A DNA stretch of 64,000 nucleotides from Lepisosteus oculatus (Eukaryota; Chordata; Actinopteri; Semionotiformes; Lepisosteidae): assembly GCF_040954835.1 (NCBI RefSeq), contig NC_090703.1, positions 11,279,001-11,343,000 of the forward strand, in the 5' to 3' direction. Of the stretch, positions 29,421 through 64,000 are shown piece by piece. The notes below the pieces were generated by a model. It searched no databases, had not been told where the DNA came from, and saw only the letters and a list, made by a program, of their open reading frames with translations. Position 1 is the first letter of the stretch. Every line of letters begins with the position of its first letter. A program made the translations under genes and the position numbers.

Positions 29421-29426
29421 AATAAA
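29421..29426 (+). terminator. hsp90aa1.2: Polyadenylation signal of hsp90aa1 copy 2
   Basis: AATAAA lies 271 nt after the stop and is followed by a GT-rich stretch (gtgtttctgttgtc, about 29,446), a typical downstream element. Cleavage is expected near 29,445. Confidence 0.8.
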
Positions 29427-29449
29427 AGTTTAATATGTGAAGCAGGTGT

Positions 29450-30052
29450 TTCTGTTGTCATTTCCACATCACAAGCCTTTAATGTCAGAGATGTTAATTT
29501 AGCTTTTGTAATCCAGAGCCACTACTTGTTCTCTGAATTTCAAGTATTGGCAGCAATGTTTTCTATCCATATGAGGGGAAAAACAGGGGAAGGATCTGTA
29601 ACCTAATCATTGTTTGAATAGCAAAGATTAAGCTTTTGTTAATTTGTAATATCAACTCCCACCACGGCCATTTAATTAAAGGGCCACAAGATCTTGGTCA
29701 GGAGTAATATTGATCAAGTCAATCCAGTAAAGCTAAAAATGCTCATTAAGTTCAGGAGCATTTCAAGTTGGGAGGTGTGGGCCCTTAATGATGCTGGGGG
29801 TGCAAAATCAAATGATGGCATAGCCAAGAAAAGACTGACCAGGACTAGAATAGAGGATCTGATTTATAGCAGGACTGTAATCGAAATGCTGTTGTGGGAT
29901 TATTAGCAAGGTTGGAAACGGTGAGAACCTAACCTTGGGATCCTACCACAGTTGAACTTGGAAGTGGAATTAAAATATCTGCCCGAGTAGTGTACAACCA
30001 CATTAAGGAAAAGGCATGGATATGGATGGTTACAGGGATGGCCTGTATTATA
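29450..30052. other. Intergenic DNA after hsp90aa1 copy 2
   Basis: About 600 bp of AT-rich DNA. A 70-codon chance ORF (29,694-29,906) has no recognisable similarity. I see nothing else here. Confidence 0.5.
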
Positions 30053-30213
30053 TTCAAAATAATTGCTTACACCAATATAGCACTTTTCTGGACACTACAC
30101 TCAAAGCTCTTTACAGGTAATGGGGACTCCCCTCCACCACCACCGATGTGCAGCCCCACCTGGATGATGGGACAGCAGCCGTAGTGTCCAAGAACGCTCA
30201 CCACACATCAACT
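30053..30213 (-). repeat. 5S-derived SINE 3' tail (truncated)
   Basis: The plus-strand text 'aattgcttacaccaatatag', 'cacttttctggacactacac' and 'aatggggactcccctccacc' matches 24,690-24,850 closely. Only the 3' tail region is kept. Confidence 0.75.
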
Positions 30214-30506
30214 ATTAAGATCCATATGAAAATGGATCCCAGTGCTACTTTACCAAATTCTGTAAAGCAAACGTATTTACGGGGAAAGAATAAAGAGAAT
30301 GCAATTATCATAGCTGTAGAATAACACACTGTTCGTTTAGACACTCATCAGCTACAGTACCATACAGCTGGGATAAGAACCAAATGTAGAACAGAAAGCA
30401 AACTAGAGAGACAAGAATGATAGCACACCACAACTCCTTCCAATTGTACAGCAGTAGTTTAAGGAGTCACACACTGCAGTTTCACATACAGTTGTAGCAC
30501 TGGGCA

Positions 30507-31894
30507 TATACAGTGTGTATGCAAAGTCACGACCCCCTTTCAAAATGTTCACCTTTTGTTGCCCTAAAGCCCAAAAAGAAGACAAATCAGATTTTAGAGA
30601 AAGCAAAATTTCTGAAAAAAAAAGAACAACTGGGTTGGATAAGAGAACACCCCCCCTGAGTTAATACTTGGTGGAAGCACCTTTTGCTTGAATTACAACC
30701 TTGAGTCTGTTTGGATACATCTCTACCAACTTCACACACCTAGAGGGAAGAATATTTGCCCTTTCCTCCTTACAGAACTGTTCAAGCTCAGTCAAACTGC
30801 GTGGTGACCATTGATGGACTGCCCTCTTCAAGTCATTCCTAAGATTCTCGATGGGATTCAGGTCGGGGCTCTGACTAGGACACTCAAGAACATACACCTT
30901 CCTGTCCTTCGGCCACTGTACAGGCGCTTTGAGTCATTGTCATGTTGAACCATCTTCCCATTTTCAACTTCCTGGCTGAGGGCTGCAGGTTTTCTTCAAG
31001 CATTTGCCTGTATTTTGCACCATCCATCTTCCCTTCTATCCTGACAAGTGCCCCAGTCCCAGCGGAAGAGAAACACCCCCACAGCAGGATGCTGCCACCA
31101 CCGTGCTTTACTGTAGGAATGGTGTTCTTTGGATGGTAAGATGTATTGGGTTTTCACCAGATGTACCGTTTTGCATTCCAGCCAAAATGTTTGATTTTGG
31201 GCTCATCCGACCATAGCACCTTTAAGGTGCTTTTAGCAAAATGTAAACAAGACTTGATGTGGCTTGATGCACACAATGACCAGTCTTTGCCATAAATGCC
31301 TGTAGCTCACACAAAGTTGCCATCGGCCTCCTGGTAGCCTCTCTGATCAGTCTCCTTCTTGCTCGGTCATCCAGTTCGGAGGGAGGGCCTGATCTACTGT
31401 ATGTAAGGTCTGGGTGGTGCCATATGCCTTCCACCTCTTAGTGATGGTCTTGACTGTGCTCCATGGGATACCTAAAGCCTTTGAAATCTTTTTATACCCA
31501 TCTCCTGACTTGTGCCTTCCCACAACATTATCTATAAGTTCTTTTGAAAGCACCTTTCCACCCATAGTGCATTCTTTGCTTTGAAATGCACTTCCAAGCA
31601 GTAGAATCCTCTAGAAACAGCTGCTTTTATTCTGAACTAATCAAAATCACCAAAATACCTGAGCAAGTTTACAAATGCAATTGTAAGGGGGGTGTTCACT
31701 TATCCAAATTAGATATTTTACTGTTGTAATATCAATTAATTTTCAGAATGTTTTAGAATTCTATTTTCACTTGGCTAATGTTGGCTACTGTGTGTAAAAA
31801 TGGAACAAGCTTAATTTAATTTGTTTTTAAGAGTGTCATACAACAAAAGGTACAAATGTTGAAAGAGGGTGGTGACTTTCTATACCACCTGTAT
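30507..31894 (-). mobile_element. Degenerate Tc1-like DNA transposon with terminal inverted repeats
   Basis: The left end (30,509: tacagtgtgtatgcaaag, then tcacgaccccctttc) and the inverted right end (31,861-31,894: atacaggtggtatagaaag, then tcaccaccctctttc) form imperfect inverted repeats about 35 nt long, flanked by TA, the Tc1/mariner target. Between them is a broken minus-strand transposase. The element is 1.39 kb and is inactive by its frame breaks. Confidence 0.85.
30661..31565 (-). pseudogene. Tc1-like transposase pseudogene
   Basis: The minus strand starts at 31,565 with MGGKVLSKELIDNVVGRHKS, a Tc1-family N-terminal helix-turn-helix (continuing YKKISKALGIPWSTVKTI). After a frame change, a second helix-turn-helix piece follows (LDDRARRRLIREATRRPMAT, within 31,222-31,434). 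The DDE domain survives mainly as its C-terminal end at 30,661-30,897 (SPDLNPIENLRNDLKRAV, with the last catalytic Glu). The fragments are in different frames with stops between them, so no transposase can be made. Confidence 0.85.
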
Positions 31895-33860
31895 CTGTTA
31901 CACAAGTATAATACATTCTGGAAACTGATTAAATCGTTTCTAGTTTAAATCGTAAACGTTTAAGATGTTTGGATCATGACTGACATGAGCAGATCTAACC
32001 GAGTCCCAGAAGACAGTTTCTGCAGGCTGGTCCACAGGATGAGCCAGATGCACAGCTTATTTTTTCAATAAACCACTGTCCTGTGACTTCAGCAGTGTGC
32101 ACCCTGTTGATCAACCGTGTTGCTGACAAATGTTAATCAGCATGATGTATTTGTCATGTCTGTTCAATACAATATCAGTGCACCTGCTAGAGAAAAGACT
32201 GCATTTGTTGCAGTTATAGTTGTTCATTTGATACTCAGTGTACTGTATATTTAAATCAATGTAAACACTACACAATGCAAATTTAACCCACGTTTTTTAC
32301 TTGAAAAATTGATGCAGTGTGCTCAGAGGAAGGGAAAGGGTTGATTCGCCAATTTGATAAGCAAGGGGTTCTTTAGAAAAATAAGCTTTTATCAAGGATG
32401 ATCATCCTTGGTCCTAGAGTGTCCCGATCCAAAAGATTCTACTCGTCCCCAGTCTTCAGTTTCTAAACTTTTCATTTTGACCACCAAACAGGTCAGTTAT
32501 TAGGTATTCGAGAAGTTATTGGAATGACGAATGGGAACAGTAGCTCCCATGGATCACTTAACTGAAGTCATTGACTATATTGATTAAAACTCACGTTCTT
32601 TGTAAATCGTTATACATTTATGTTTTATTAGTAAAAACGTGAGTTTTCGTACTGCGTTGTGTCAGCGGGCGCCTCGAAGAAGGCGAGTGTCCAAAGGGAT
32701 TCACGTGTCGGCAACGGGAGCACTACCAATCGTTTGCGAAACTTAAAACTGTCTTCTCCACTATTTTCTGCAATACAGAATGCAATGTATTAACTGTCAG
32801 TATTGAATATTAAGTGTGAGTACCTACAGTAAACAAATGCTAAGCGGATAATGAAGCCTACTGTAAATTATATGAATTAATTCCAATACGAGTACAAGCA
32901 ACACCGTGGCAACAACAAGCAATATATTCCGAGGAGACTCGTGGTAACAGAAGAATTAATAAACCGCCAAAAGCACCACAGGCCGCACAGGTAATTCCAG
33001 GAACCGTCAAAAAAACGCGCCTGCGAAAAAAAACCAAACATGCTCCAATAGGCTTGTTTTAAAAAAAATGGTTATTGATATAAATATTCCGTTTCAGTGT
33101 ATTTTATTTCCATTTACCTCAATTAAAAGCACTTTTTTCTTGTACTACATGATTCATTTTTGCAGGTAGCCCACTATTCGTTTTTAACTGGCGTTCACAC
33201 GTAGGGCCAGTCCAACTCAGTTTGCACAAGGGGAGGGATTCTTATTACTTTCCCCTACTGTAAACCTAATTATTGATAAAAGAGTCACAGTCCATTGTTT
33301 TGTTTCATTTGGAATATCAATGCAAACCCAAGACCAGTGTCACGCTTCGTTTGTGCCATAACACTGTCCAGAATGGCACCACAGAGACCAGCTGTTACAG
33401 ACGTTTTCCAAAGCAAACCCAATCCCAATACGTCTCTATGTTTTGTATCCCGAGCTGACGGGTCTAGGACTCCAAAGTTGAATCTCGGTAAGATCCAATG
33501 TTGCGTTCAGTCTGCATGTACTTCTAGTTTGACAAAAATCCTTTGAGCGTTCTTGCTTAGATGCATCAATTTCAAACATTTTTTTTAATTACTTATAAAA
33601 AATACTCCAGGTAAATAATACACACAACTTTTCACTCATCGCTTCTTGCATACAACAGTTGAGTCTAAATATTGTTATATCGTGCAATATCCTTTGAGAC
33701 CTGTAAACCACAACAAAACGTACAGCAATACTTCAGGCAAGGCGGCTGATTGATGTATTATATGACTATGAAAGAAAAAGTCCAACGTTAAAATTACAGC
33801 TATTAGAGTACCTCTTCTCTTTCGCTTGTAAATAACCCCCTTCAAAAAATATCAACGATG
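31895..33860. other. Intergenic DNA between the transposon and the small plus-strand gene
   Basis: Two kilobases without a supported gene. An 18-bp perfect palindrome (CAAGGATG-AT-CATCCTTG type) sits at 32,393-32,410, and a small CpG-rich patch lies at 32,640-32,720. ORFs at 33,273-33,546 look like chance. No repeat family was recognised. Confidence 0.5.
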
Positions 33861-33942
33861 CGCTGGAGTCCGGGCTTCCCGACGTGCAGCGTCCTTCTTT
33901 GGCCTAAGGGGGCGCCAAACGCAAGTGTTTGTAGAAGGCAGA
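33860..33942 (+). promoter_or_regulatory. Promoter region of the small plus-strand gene, with E2F-type site
   Basis: This is a TATA-less, CpG-containing stretch. The sequence GCGCCAAA at 33,912-33,919 is, on the other strand, TTTGGCGC, the consensus E2F site, about 24 nt before the ATG. This suggests cell-cycle-linked expression, but a single 8-mer is weak evidence. Confidence 0.4.
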
Positions 33943-36900
33943 ATGTCGGCTAGGCGCAGAAAGCGGAGGCAGAAACAGGCGGAGCAAGGTAAAATGCAAA
34001 GTATTAACAACACCTATTTAAATTAGTCTTACGTGCTTAAAATGCACGTTTTCCAGACCTTGATGTGCGGCTGCATTTTGCCCCGCAGTAAGCGATTAAT
34101 TGTGTATTTATTCATCAGCTTTCTCTGCTCTTCACCCGGAATTGTTTCTAGCCTTTTTTTTTTCCAACGAAACAAACATTTATTTAATTTTGCGGCGACG
34201 TTAAGGAAAATAAAAATCTCGCCGTCTATTCGGCATGTACAGTATTTCAGAAAACCGATACTGAAAATGGTACCGCAGGCATAGCTACACATCTGTAACA
34301 TGTAAGTGTGCACCTGTAAATACATCGAACTGAATTGTGAATCAGGGAGGCGACACCAAGTGCGCAGGGCACGTGTTTACAAATAAAGTTTTCACCCCAC
34401 TTGACCAGAACTGCTTTGAAGTATTGTGTCGCTTTCCTAAACTCTGGATCCTTGTTGTAGATAGAAATAAGAACTATATTTTGATGCTCAGTGTATGTAT
34501 AGCGGAAAAGAGCACTATTCTAGCACTATGCTAATGCAATAGGGATGCTTACAGAGAGATTTGTTATTCTGGTGAAATAATTCGGGTTTCATGAAGACGC
34601 CTTTGTGTTAAGGCTTTATGATTTAAATGGTGCTGCACAAAGACATCCCCAGTGCTGACTGTAATATAAGATGATATTTAGTTAAGAGCTGACTTGTATT
34701 ATGTTGCCCATGTATTCCTAACAGGGTTTAATGACGGCAAAGATGCAAGGAAAACCTCAGACTGTGTGGACAGGCTGGCATTCAAGTACATGGTGAGAAT
34801 GTCATAAAGCACGTGTTGCATTAGAAAATGTGCAGCCAGGAGAGAAAGGTACTTCTGTTATAATTTTATTATTTTATGTCGTGACAAATTAAAGGGCAAT
34901 TTAGTGACTTCAGGCACTGTCTCAGCCTCTACCTATGTTAGGGTTTCATTTCAACAGTGACAGCAGCACTGTCATTGTCCAGATATCTACCAGGGGCACT
35001 ATTACAGATGGGAAATTAACTTATCTTAATTGAAAACCCCAATGAACAAAAAATCTAAAACTTTTTCTTAAAGGTCAACATTTTATTTGTCCTGGAAGAT
35101 AGTTAAACATAGTCTGGGGCGAAAGATGCCAAAGAGGCAGGAACCGAGAGTAGCAGTGTGGGTTGAGTGGGAGACAAAGAAGGGCATCGCCTGCTGAGTA
35201 CAACCTTGCGCAAGTTCAGACAGATAAGGAAGAGGCTTTGCAAGGCTTCAAAATCCCTCTGTCATAAATGCTCTGAGAGTGCAATTCAGAGCAGTACAGG
35301 TAAGGACTGCAGCATCAGAGCGTTAGGGAATAATTCTGGATCAAATGAAATGCCTGGTAGTAGAAGTGACAGTGAAAAACTGAATTAAATCAAAATCAAG
35401 GTTGATTACTGTGCATTTCAATGTCACTTCTCTCCCTTAAAGGACGATCTTTAGAGGCCGAGCACAAACATCACTACCATGTAACTCGTTGCTCTCCATT
35501 GTGGCAATAATTTCTTCTGGCTTCCTGTATCTTCCCCAGGAGAAGTGTAAAGTGGAATCCAGCACAGACTCCGAGTCGGACACAAGCCCCGAGGTACTGC
35601 TTGAGATCTACCACAACACAACAGCCAGAACTCATCCACCAGCCTGACTTACAGATGCAACATTAAGTGTATATGTAAGAGGCAGAGCATTGCAAAAGTA
35701 ATACATTTATTTCTGATTTAGCTGTCAATCTGTAAACAGAAACAAAATAATTGAGAGGTCCTTTCTGGATGCCTTATACCACATTTATATTGACTATAGA
35801 GATCTTTCCCTGCCCTGTGGGGAAAATATCTCTCAAAAATATTCTTTAGCATCCTTCCACCAGGCCCCTTCAGTCTCATGTAGATAAACAGATCTCACAT
35901 TATGAATCATACCTTGCAATCTGTCTGGAAAGTGTCATCATCAAGACCAGGATATTTGCAATATTTTCCTGAAGGCGCTTTAAAGAGGTATAATATGCGC
36001 ACCGCCTTTTCAAATTCCAGGTGGGTCCAAAAGACCCTACCCCCCATTTTCAAAAACGGTAAGATATTTAAATACTCCATGAATCATTCGTTCAACATTA
36101 ATAGGGCACCAGACTCTACACCATACTGTAGATATTTAAATATACTGTACAGTACCTTTAATATCTACGGTGTAGTCTGCATAGAGAACTACAGTACTTC
36201 AGTGCAATTTCATTTGTCACATTATTGAAAATCCACTTGTTACCAGATCTGTCTAACCACGTTTGTAACACAGAGAAGTCTGTGGCCTGAGGTTTTAAGT
36301 ATTGTGTCAGATTTGACCCTGCTTTGCCACATAGCTAACAGAAGATTGAATGTTTCATTAGAACCCACCTGGCTTCCTACGACTGTGTCAGATTTACTTT
36401 TGGAAAAGGCAGCTGCTATCTTGAACCGTAGCTTTAATGACTGCTACTGTGCAGTTTAACTCTTGGTGCAGCAGGGAGCCGTTTTTTGGAGACCAACAAT
36501 CCCTTTTCAGGTGCTGTGCAGGTTCAGGTGCCAAACCTTTCCTGATCAAAAACTGTGAGAATATTTCTGGAGCTGGAATGGGTGCTTGTATTGTAACTTT
36601 CTGAGCAGCAAACCTAAATAAGAAATGTGGATTGTATTGTTTCGGTCTGGGAAGCTTTGGCAGTGAGTCTTATGTCCCAGCTCCCCTGCTATGTCTCTTA
36701 TGAATGTGTCCTCCTGTGTCTGTCCATTCTGGTTCTCACTGTCTGCAAATGCAGCAGGTTTTCTGTCTCATGCAGCTGTCCACTTGAAAGAAGGGGTACA
36801 TTAGTGTGACTAAGGTTATTTAGACTGATCTGTCTCTCCTCCACAAGTCATAAGCTGTTGATGATTTAGAGAGGCTTCTGGATTCCTGACTAGAGAAGGC

Positions 36901-38300
36901 TTGATTTCATGTTTGGTCTCACCCATGGATGCAGAGCACCAGCGCACACTCACGGATATAGTAATTGGCAGGTAAATGGTGTGCTTTGGTGTTCTTCTTT
37001 TGCCTAGGGATGTGCCTCCAGTACACCTGAGAGTGGAGCTACCAGGAAGGTGCTGTCTTTGGCGCAGCAACACAGAGGCCGGTCTTCCCTGCCAGTGAGT
37101 GCGATTCTGAATACTGCGATGTGCAAGGAAAACGAAAAATCTTACCTGTCTGGTTTAATTTGAGTGATCATCCATCCCGTAGAAAAAAAAATGATATACT
37201 CAAAAGTAGAAAAAAATGGGACCCACTAGGTCCTGCTCCTGGATAGCTGGTGTGTCTGGTGTGTTTTCAAAGTACATGCTGATGAACAACTGAGAATGCC
37301 TATTATGGTCTTTTGTCCCATGAAGGCAATAATGACCTGATTTGGGTTAAGATCTGAATTGGGCTGAAAACCTGAAGACATACTGGTTCTCCAGGACCTG
37401 GATAACCCATCCCGGTAAGAGCCTTGGAATTGTGTTGGGCAGTCTCCATAGTCTCGAGTCTTGCCTAAAGCCATTGATGTGCAGGGTTGTAGCACCAGTA
37501 TTAATAATCCTGAGTTAAAATCAAAGGAGTTCAGGTGTATTCTTCTCCGGATCTGTTCCAATGTCAGTTCTGCTTGGATTTTTCACCTGCTTCTCCACAG
37601 TCTTGGGACCCCTATGACGGCAGCTCTGAGGACTCCTCGGATACGTCCAGGTGTTCCCGGAGCCGAATCCAGGGGGGCAGTGGATTGAGGTCCAGGACCC
37701 GGTCAGTGACCGCCGTGCCAGCCTCCTCTCCCAAGGCCCCGGGGAAGAGAGGCGACTCTCTGAAACTGGGTGAAATACAGCTGCCTTCTGATGTCCAGAT
37801 GAAGTCCTCCAGTGACTCGGAGGTGAGATTTGGGGAACCTGTGTCCCCAAGGGGTGGCAAGGACTGGAGGGAGATGCCTGTGGACTCAGGAGTGCATACA
37901 GAGGCTTCACTCTCCACACCCGGACAGTTTGCCTTCCTAAGCTTCACCCCAGCCCGGCTGCCCGCAAGCACCTCATACAGGAGCTGGACTGGGTCTCTCA
38001 GAGCACACCCCAGATCTGAGGAGGGGTCCCCCGGAAGTCCTGAGCCACTAGCGTTCCTCCCCAAGCGCAAGTCGGGGTTCCCTGGGGCCGAGTCTGGCGA
38101 ACGCTGCCTCAGGAAGAAACAGCGCACAGTTGAACTGGAGGTAGGCTGTTCTGTTCCCAAGTCCCAGTCCAGTTGAGGAGTGAGACGAGTACTTATTACT
38201 GCCGGCAGCATGATGTTTCTTGGTTGTGATATTGTTATTGGCTCTGACATTAGGTGCCTTTAGTAATGGATTTTACCATTTCTTTCAGGACACAGAGTGA
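33943..38300 (+). CDS. Unrecognised basic, serine-rich, probably nuclear protein (268 aa model, six exons)
   Basis: I join six exons with matching phases and GT-AG sites: 33,943-33,988; 34,725-34,792; 35,540-35,593; 37,008-37,094; 37,601-38,140; 38,289-38,300. The protein starts MSARRRKRRQKQAEQG, a strong nuclear-localisation-like stretch. A compact segment follows (KTSDCVDRLAFKYMEKCKVE), then acidic serine clusters suited to CK2 (ESSTDSESDTSPE; DPYDGSSEDSSDTS), and a long disordered Ser/Pro/Arg-rich exon 5 with further basic patches (LPKRKSG, LRKKQRTVE). The tail is ELEDTE. No enzyme motif, zinc finger or membrane segment is visible. Human has no protein-coding gene that I recall between HSP90AA1 and DYNC1H1, so it may be a fish gene or one lost or moved in mammals. 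Exon 5 alone is open for 180 codons; extra exons in the 1.4 kb intron after exon 3 cannot be excluded. Confidence 0.6.
33989..37600 (+). other. Introns of the unrecognised plus-strand gene
   Basis: Introns lie at 33,989-34,724, 34,793-35,539, 35,594-37,007 and 37,095-37,600. The ORFs seen inside them (for example 35,167-35,388 and 35,902-36,228) do not end or begin at matching splice sites and have no recognisable content. I see no repeats or RNA genes in them. Confidence 0.4.
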
Positions 38301-38500
38301 AGAACTGAAATCCTTTCTGCTGTTGATGAACAACACATAATTGTCTGAAGCAGTTCATGATGCACTTACTTTCCCAATGCACTTTTTGTTTTCCTTAGAC
38401 ATTTGAGTTGTATGATTTTGAAAATTGTTACAATCACAAGGGTAATCAAGGACGTTGTTTTTTTTGTGAATGCGGTTTATTTGCATGATAAAAATCACAC

Positions 38501-38506
38501 AATAAA
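38501..38506 (+). terminator. Polyadenylation signal of the small plus-strand gene
   Basis: AATAAA lies 201 nt after the modelled stop codon, on the same strand. This supports a gene ending here, converging on dync1h1. Confidence 0.55.
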
Positions 38507-38519
38507 GTTTATCATGGGT

Positions 38520-39755
38520 GAACAAATTCTAAAAGCGTTTGAATACTTTCAACGTTTTAAAACTTTTACATTATCTGACAATTTACTATATTTGTTTGCC
38601 TTTTATTTTTCAAGTCTTCTTCCTTTATTCCAACAGTTTTCCCTTAGAAACTATTACAAATGTTTTTTTGAGGAACTAAGAGGAGGCATTGCAGGACTTT
38701 CACCTCAATGTAAGAGTTTCCTTCGTGCAGCTCTAATGCATGGCTGGATTGTTGCAGCTTGAGACAGATTCCATTTACTGTGGCTTTAAATTTAACCTGG
38801 ATTAAAAGTAGTCCCATAGGTGTGATTTTATACGAAACTGTCCCAATGTATCTACACATTTCTACTACTGCTGTTAAATTCCACAGTGGCTAAAATGAAT
38901 GGCTAATAATGGCAAAAGTTGTATTTTTGTTCTAAAATGCCATCTTCAAACCTCAAGATCTAGTGCAGATCAAATAGTATTTTTGGAACTCTTTTACAAT
39001 TTCTTATTGGAGCCACCTATCAGGGCTTTTGGTTAACCCAGGACATGATGCTGTAGTAGGTTCAGTTAAGATGCCTGCCTGCTCTGCACTCAGTGAAGTG
39101 ACAAATTGTCTGTGAAGATTAAGGGGAGGTAGTGCCAGATTCTATCTACTTGCAAAAGTACTTAGTTGCTTTCCTACAGACCACGAAACACGTAAAGTCA
39201 TGTAATATCCAATGTTTATATAACGGACCACACAACTGTATATTCTGAAAGAGCAATTGATGACAACAGGAACATACCATCTCACAGCATACTGTCCATT
39301 TGGATTATGCATTTTAGATGTAACATTCTTGCATGTTGGTCCCAGCATTTATAACTATTACAGTACCAAGTTCAGAAGAGTTTAAGGATGTCCTTTTGTC
39401 AAAGTTGTATAGGGTGTAATATATACAATTATTTCTGATTTAGTTTTTGAGCTTCCTGGTGTAATACTTTTATTGATCATTCTTTGTTTTTAATCAGAAC
39501 ATGACTGTAATAAATACTACTTCATCACCTATCATTAAAAAATAGAAGCACTAAATCCAGGAATATCACAGACACTTTAAACAATGAACCCACAAGAAAG
39601 GCTCATATCAACAGAAAGTGCTCTCATCCTTGTTCAAGGGGGTTGGAGTGATGGAAGAATCTTTAGTTCAAGTCTGCTTTTCACCTCTAGAGGGTGCATT
39701 AGATTAATAGTTCTGGTACATTACTACACTCATCCAGTTAAGGAAGGAATGACAC
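38520..39755. other. Intergenic DNA between two convergent genes
   Basis: This is AT-rich DNA between the poly(A) signals of the small gene and dync1h1. I see no supported gene, RNA or repeat. The largest ORF (38,403-38,762) starts in the 3' UTR of the small gene and is low-complexity. Confidence 0.5.
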
Positions 39756-39773
39756 CAAAGACAATGGAGACAT

Positions 39774-39779
39774 TTTATT
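39774..39779 (-). terminator. dync1h1: Polyadenylation signal of dync1h1
   Basis: Read on the minus strand, AATAAA occurs 263 nt after the stop codon. It is the only canonical hexamer between the stop and 39,750. The 3' UTR is therefore about 290 nt. Confidence 0.7.
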
Positions 39780-40041
39780 ATGTATTTTGACATGGGTAAC
39801 ACGCACTTCTCAACTTTTCATTTTCTCTCCATAAAATATGCAGATTCCTTCATAAAAACCATCCTTGCCAACTAACCCTCACTTCCTCCATCTCAGGCCA
39901 TCCGCCAACATTTCTCAGACACTCTGATCTCCCTTTCAAAGTATAATGAGCTTATATAGTTCTAATGCAGTTAAACTGTTGACTATGGTTATTTGATTTT
40001 CCTCTAGAAAGTTATAGTTAAACGTTGGAGCTGTGATGCGT

Positions 40042-63863
<23,822 letters not shown>

Positions 63864-64000
63864 CTGGACAAAAGCAAACATGCTCTCAATAAAAGGGCTC
63901 AAACCAACTCTTTATCAAAGAACAAATAACATTCTAACATGCTGCCCACTTTCATTTATGTCTGTATGATTGCTGCATCTAAATTGCAGGTTGGTCACAA

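Noticed and set aside
37612-38250. 212-codon ORF on the minus strand
   Set aside because: It lies opposite the 180-codon exon 5 of the plus-strand gene, lacks splice context and a recognisable domain, and is explained by the GC- and serine-rich composition of that exon.

Overview
This window is nuclear DNA of a ray-finned fish. Genes are split by GT-AG introns, intergenic DNA is AT-rich, and fish-type SINEs (tRNA-derived and 5S rRNA-derived) plus a dead Tc1-like transposon lie between and inside genes. The gene order wdr20 - hsp90aa1 - dync1h1 is the conserved vertebrate neighbourhood (human chromosome 14q32). The repeat types and the unfractionated locus are compatible with a non-teleost fish such as a gar or bowfin, but that is only an inference.

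Layout: 1-11,875 is the first coding exon and the large first intron of wdr20 (minus strand). 12,000-15,900 is the divergent intergenic region, with a tRNA-SINE, distal heat-shock elements and a promoter. 15,909-22,355 and 23,590-29,445 are two complete, tandem, same-strand hsp90aa1 genes (732 and 728 aa), each with one non-coding first exon and ten coding exons at identical splice positions. 29,450-33,860 is intergenic and repeat-rich. 33,943-38,510 is a small six-exon plus-strand gene for a basic, serine-rich, probably nuclear protein (268 aa as modelled) that I do not recognise. 39,757-63,863 is the 3' half of dync1h1 (cytoplasmic dynein 1 heavy chain, minus strand), about 2,356 codons from AAA2 to the C-terminus in 45 exon positions; the 5' half lies beyond the right edge.

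The main discovery is in dync1h1. The exon coding the top of stalk coiled-coil 1 and the first half of the microtubule-binding domain exists twice (53,530-53,725 and 52,869-53,064). Both versions are exactly 196 nt, with the same phases, intact splice sites and open frames. They are 73% identical in protein, yet nearly half of the conserved codons differ synonymously. Using both or neither would shift the frame, so they look like mutually exclusive exons giving two dynein motors with different track-binding tips.

A second theme is the hsp90aa1 pair. Their coding exons share long near-identical blocks with sharp edges while their introns are unrelated, which suggests exon-limited gene conversion. 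Their promoters differ: the second copy has a five-unit heat-shock element array, a CCAAT box and GC boxes; the first has a short heat-shock element, several CAGCTG E-boxes and a CArG-like site, as expected for a muscle-type versus stress-type split.
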